Assembly (NCBI GenBank): GCA_964396845.1
Contig: CAYNGH010000020.1
Coordinates: forward strand, 1-34,884
Source: CAYNGH01 sp964396845
GTDB taxonomy: Bacteria; Vulcanimicrobiota; JAJTBE01; CAYNGH01
Direction of reading: 5' to 3'
Length of the DNA stretch: 34,884 nucleotides
The notes below the pieces were generated by a model that saw only the letters and a list, made by a program, of their open reading frames with translations, ran no database searches and had not been told where the DNA came from. Shown one piece after another: positions 31,942-34,884 of this stretch (positions are counted from its first letter, which is position 1; each line of letters opens with the position of its first letter). Position numbers and translations under genes: made by a program.

Positions 31942-32214
31942 TATCGATTAACCTCCCCTGGTAATTCTCAATGGAAGTTATTCAACATCAGACATCAAAT
32001 GCCCTTATATCAATCGTGAAAAATCAGAAATTGTTTCCCTGGGGGAACCGGAATGAGCCATCCAACGGCAGTTGTTATAGAAAAACCCTGTGGAAACAGC
32101 CCTTCATCAACATCCATGGCATCTGGGCCAAGGGAAGGAAAAAATCCCATGATTATTGAAGCAGTCAGGGATAATTTCATCCAGGCGATATCTTTTTTTT
32201 TAGGAGGGGGAACA

Positions 32215-34284
32215 ATGGAAGCCTTTTCAATTTATCTGCCCTGGGTAGGGGTATTGGGCATGATATGTGCAGTCTTTACATATCTAAACATGAAAAAATA
32301 CCCTGAGGGAACAGACAAGATGAAATCCATTGCCGAGAAGATCCACAAAGGGGCGATGGTGTTTCTGAGGAAGGAATACTCCATCATCATTATTTTCATG
32401 GCGGTGGTGTTTCTGGCCCTGGGCCTTTCAATCAAAACCCCTGACGGCCAGCCCATCGGCTGGTTTACCGGGCTTGCTTATCTTTGCGGTGCTCTTTTTT
32501 CCATGGGCGCCGGCTGGCTGGGGATGGAAGCTGCAACCCATGCTAATGTCCGATCCTGCCAGGGGGCAAAAGACGGCGGAACGCCCCTGGCCCTGAAGAT
32601 CGCCTTTCAGGGAGGCTCGGTCATGGGCATATCTGTTGCAGCCCTGGGAGTAATCGGCCTGGGTGCCCTGTATCTTCTAACCAAGGGAGATCCCGTCAAC
32701 GCTCCCATCATCATCAACGGTTTTGCCATGGGCGCATCCAGCATTGCCCTCTTTGCCAGGGTCGGCGGAGGCATATACACCAAAAGTGCCGATGTGGGCG
32801 CAGATCTTGTGGGCAAGGTGGAAGCAGGCATCCCCGAGGATGATCCCCGGAATCCCGGAGTCATCGCCGACAACGTGGGGGACAACGTGGGGGACACCGC
32901 AGGAATGGGCGCGGACCTGTTTGAATCCTATGTGGGATCTGTAGTGGCTGCCATTGCCATCGGAGTTACCCTCAGCAATGTTCTCAGCGAACAGCTTGTA
33001 TTCATGTCATACCCCATATTCCTTATCACTGCAGGGCTTCTGGCATCCCTGGCAGGGATCTATTCCATGGATCTCCTTAAAAACACAGAACCTGCCGCAG
33101 CCCTCAAGTATTCAATGATTATCTCGTCGATACTGTTCTTTCTGGGTTCTTGGTTCATCACCAGAAGCATGCTGGCGCCCCTGGGTCAGTTCAACGTTTT
33201 CTGGGCATCAGTGGTGGGGATGATATGCGGTCTGGCCATCGGCTATGAGTCGGAATACTTCACATCAGGCCCTCCGGTTCAGGAAGTGGCCAGAGCTTCG
33301 GAATCAGGCCCGGCAACCACCATTATAACCGGTATTGCCGTGGGGTTCAAAAGCTCCATCGCTCCGATTCTGACCTTGTGTGTCGCCATCTTCCTGGCCT
33401 TCAAGATGGGGGGACTCTACGGCATCGCCATGGCGGGCATCGGCATGCTGGCAACCATCGGGGTGGTCATGTCCACGGACTCCTACGGCCCGATTGCCGA
33501 TAATGCCGGGGGCATCGCCGAGATGAGCGGTGCAGGCCCGGAAATCCGCAAAATCACCGACAAACTCGATTCCATCGGCAACACCACCGCCGCGGTGGGG
33601 AAGGGTTTTGCCATCGGCTCTGCAGCTTTGACAGCCCTGGCCCTGTTCTCGGCATTTCAGCGAACCACCAACATTACTGCCATCGACCTGACCAATGTGA
33701 GCACCATGATCGGCCTTCTCTTAGGATCCATGATGCCCTTTGCCATCGCCGCTCTCACCATGGAAGCAGTGGGCCGGGCAGCTAACGTGCTGGTGGTGGA
33801 GATCCGCCGGCAGTTTAAAGAGATTGCCGGCCTGATGGAAGGCAAAGCCGAACCGGAAATCGACAAGTGCGTGGAGATTGTCACCGCCGGCGCTCTCCGG
33901 GAGATGATTCTTCCGGGACTCCTGGCAGTGATTGCACCTCTTCTGGTGGGCTTTATCATTGGCACCGAGGCCCTGGGAGGATTCCTGGCAGGGGCCACTG
34001 CCACCGGCGTTCTGATGGGTATATTCATGTCCAACGGCGGAGGCACATGGGATAACGCCAAAAAATGGATTGAAGAAGGGAACCTGGGAGGCAAAGGCTC
34101 CGAGGCCCACAAAGCAGCAGTCGTCGGCGACACCGTGGGGGACCCCTTCAAGGATACTTCCGGGCCTTCCATGAACATCCTCATCAAACTGATGGCTGTA
34201 GTGTCCCTGGTGTTTGCCCCGGTTCTGGCAAACGCAACTCCCCTGCTGGCGCAAATCCCGATTATTGCCCAGTTTATCAGGTAA
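32215..34284 (+). CDS. hppA: membrane-bound pyrophosphatase, K+-dependent, probably Na+-pumping
   Basis: 689 aa from ATG 32215, four bases after AGGAGGGGG; the frame is open to 32053 but those 54 residues lack the family pattern. The enzyme hydrolyses pyrophosphate in the inner membrane and pumps cations outward, with about 16 helices. Pyrophosphate/Mg motifs are complete: DVGADLVGKVE, DDPRNPGVIADNVGDNVGD, and near the end GDTVGDPFKDTSGPS. GNTTAA (A459) marks the K+-dependent subgroup; K+-independent enzymes have lysine there. E237 in ADLFESY matches the glutamate position of Na+-type enzymes such as that of Thermotoga. A Na+ or dual Na+/H+ pump is therefore likely. The 273-bp leader shows no clear promoter. 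Confidence 0.95.
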   Translation: MEAFSIYLPWVGVLGMICAVFTYLNMKKYPEGTDKMKSIAEKIHKGAMVFLRKEYSIIIIFMAVVFLALGLSIKTPDGQPIGWFTGLAYLCGALFSMGAGWLGMEAATHANVRSCQGAKDGGTPLALKIAFQGGSVMGISVAALGVIGLGALYLLTKGDPVNAPIIINGFAMGASSIALFARVGGGIYTKSADVGADLVGKVEAGIPEDDPRNPGVIADNVGDNVGDTAGMGADLFESYVGSVVAAIAIGVTLSNVLSEQLVFMSYPIFLITAGLLASLAGIYSMDLLKNTEPAAALKYSMIISSILFFLGSWFITRSMLAPLGQFNVFWASVVGMICGLAIGYESEYFTSGPPVQEVARASESGPATTIITGIAVGFKSSIAPILTLCVAIFLAFKMGGLYGIAMAGIGMLATIGVVMSTDSYGPIADNAGGIAEMSGAGPEIRKITDKLDSIGNTTAAVGKGFAIGSAALTALALFSAFQRTTNITAIDLTNVSTMIGLLLGSMMPFAIAALTMEAVGRAANVLVVEIRRQFKEIAGLMEGKAEPEIDKCVEIVTAGALREMILPGLLAVIAPLLVGFIIGTEALGGFLAGATATGVLMGIFMSNGGGTWDNAKKWIEEGNLGGKGSEAHKAAVVGDTVGDPFKDTSGPSMNILIKLMAVVSLVFAPVLANATPLLAQIPIIAQFIR

Positions 34285-34287
34285 CTG

Positions 34288-34297
34288 CTGTTAACAG
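34288..34297. promoter_or_regulatory. CTGTTAACAG palindrome
   Basis: A 10-bp perfect palindrome three bases after the pyrophosphatase stop codon, with the same GTTAAC core found in other gaps. Its role is unknown. Confidence 0.25.
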
Positions 34298-34306
34298 GAT
34301 TGCTAT

Positions 34307-34340
34307 AAAGCTCCTCCTCACAGGGGAGCTTTATTAATTG
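34307..34340 (+). terminator. rho-independent terminator
   Basis: AAAGCTCC (34307-34314) pairs with GGAGCTTT (34325-34332), loop of ten, then ATTAATT. It ends the pyrophosphatase gene. Confidence 0.75.
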
Positions 34341-34548
34341 GGTTTTGGGATTGGGTCAAATTAATTGGACGACTTGGGGGATTATTGACAGGGTTTATTG
34401 GCGAACCTTTTTCTTGCCCCAATTTAAAATGGAGGAATGTATCTCGGGATTGAATCTTTCCGAAATGTCCCATCATCGGGCCGATTTATATGTTTTCCTT
34501 ATTCAAACCCTTTTGACAAGGTTCTCCAAACCTCGAAAAGATAACTCA
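34341..34548. other. gene-free stretch
   Basis: No convincing gene was found. AGGTT/AACCT (34520-34534) makes a minor hairpin. TTGACA occurs at 34385 and 34514 but without a matching -10 box. Confidence 0.5.
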
Positions 34549-34650
34549 CACCGACACATTAACAACGGCCCGTGGGCCATGTCCCACCGATCATGACAAT
34601 CCCGTGTCATTTTGGGCACTTCTAAAGTGTCCCACGGCCCGAGAGGTTTT
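34549..34650. repeat. dispersed intergenic repeat, copy 2
   Basis: Begins CACCGACACATT, with ACGGCCCG and ATCATGACAATCCCG in the same order and spacing as at 11389. It is itself structured: GGCCC/GGGCC, ATGACA/TGTCAT, the hairpin GGGCACTT/AAGTGTCCC, and CCGTGGG pairing with CCCACGG. The latter is followed by GCCCGAGAGGTT and a T-run, which echoes CCCACGGCCCGAGAAGGTT of copy 1 (11402-11420). Confidence 0.7.
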
Positions 34651-34653
34651 TTT

Positions 34654-34849
34654 GCCGGACTGGTTTGACAGTCTGCATCGGCCTTGATCCTTTCATCTGG
34701 CATCGGCTCATCTGATAATATTTGACCACAACTTTTTCTAACTCCACCGGGACAAAAGTCCCGGCCTCAAACAAGAAAAAGTTCTGAATATTATCGATTC
34801 GCCTCTTTGATGAAAGGGGCCTTGCAAGCCTGATCAGAACCAGCCCGGC
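34654..34849. repeat. 196-bp nested imperfect palindrome, possible structured RNA
   Basis: Five nested arms pair: GCCGGACTGGTT (34654-34665) with AACCAGCCCGGC (34838-34849, one mismatch); CCTTTCATC (34689-34697) with GATGAAAGG (34809-34817); GATAATATT (34714-34722) with AATATTATC (34787-34795); AACTTTTTCT (34730-34739) with AGAAAAAGTT (34774-34783); CCGGGAC (34747-34753) with GTCCCGG (34758-34764) around an AAAA loop. The inner four are perfect. Folded, it is a long rod with internal loops. Strand, transcription and function are unknown; a long-hairpin RNA or a small inverted-repeat mobile element are both possible. Confidence 0.6.
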
Positions 34850-34884
34850 GGGGAGGATCATTCTGCCAGATTTTTGAGGAAATT

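Noticed and set aside
32053..32214. N-terminal extension of the pyrophosphatase
   Set aside because: These 54 codons lack a membrane-protein pattern, and ATG 32215 has a near-perfect Shine-Dalgarno site.
34345..34596. 83-codon plus-strand ORF after the pyrophosphatase gene
   Set aside because: It has no ribosome-binding site and no recognisable protein pattern, and its end lies in the repeat copy.
34654..34849. Naming the palindrome 6S RNA
   Set aside because: Length and shape fit, but the conserved central bubble could not be established and no promoter was found, so the name is not justified.
34622..34861. 79-codon minus-strand ORF at the window end
   Set aside because: It coincides with the nested palindrome, whose complementary arms keep the frame open; the residues show no domain pattern.
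1..34884. tRNA, rRNA or insertion sequences
   Set aside because: No cloverleaf with a TTCRANY arm, no rRNA-like stretch and no transposase motif was noticed on either strand by reading; a tRNAscan or ISfinder run would settle it.

Overview
The window looks like a piece of a bacterial chromosome from a diderm, probably anaerobic, poorly sampled lineage; I cannot name the phylum from sequence alone. Pointers are a UbiU/UbiV-type pair of U32 iron-sulfur proteins, a membrane pyrophosphatase with the Na+-type gate glutamate, AMIN-domain amidase, lipoproteins with lipoboxes, a pair of exported M16 proteins, and frequent TTG/GTG starts behind strong Shine-Dalgarno sequences. No tRNA, rRNA, transposase, integrase or CRISPR array was seen.

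Layout. 1-2518 (+): tail of an unknown gene, two U32 genes and a small cysteine-rich protein in one overlapping operon. 2555-3993 (-): a lipoprotein and an exported thioredoxin-fold protein. 4190-5365 (+): exported CsgG/TolB-like protein with an Ig-like domain, closed by a strong terminator. 5476-10013: proC (-), a HAD phosphatase (+), an N-acetylmuramoyl-L-alanine amidase (-) and a membrane-anchored protein (-). 10330-11106 (+): a very basic, low-complexity protein. 11107-12030 has no large gene but is dense in structure: terminator, 24-bp direct repeats, an array of hairpins, and on the minus strand a promoter with perfect -35/-10 hexamers, a structured leader, a 21-codon ORF with a strong ribosome-binding site and a terminator.

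12031-23056 (+) is the most striking part: one six-gene run ending in a terminator. It encodes a protein of about 34 TPRs, an 802-residue protein joining a winged-helix-like region, a PD-(D/E)XK-like fold and two roadblock/LC7 domains, a free roadblock protein, a hybrid histidine kinase (REC, Rossmann-like, GAF, HisKA_3, HATPase), a NarL-type response regulator, and a GAF-kinase-REC protein whose kinase core has lost its histidine and ATP-binding motifs. I infer a signalling system in which TPR and roadblock proteins form a scaffold around an NarX/NarL-like phosphorelay. No Ras-like GTPase partner lies in the window.

23138-28784 (+): a GNAT-like protein, an HTH/coiled-coil protein behind a cluster of TTAAC/GTGAAC motifs, a polysaccharide flippase and a methyltransferase, a small unknown protein, and a beta-propeller lipoprotein. 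28901-31941 (-): two overlapping M16 genes, one with an intact zinc site and one without. 32215-34284 (+): membrane pyrophosphatase. The last 600 bases hold no gene but contain a second copy of the repeat seen at 11389 and a nested, almost 200-bp imperfect palindrome that could fold into a long rod-like RNA.
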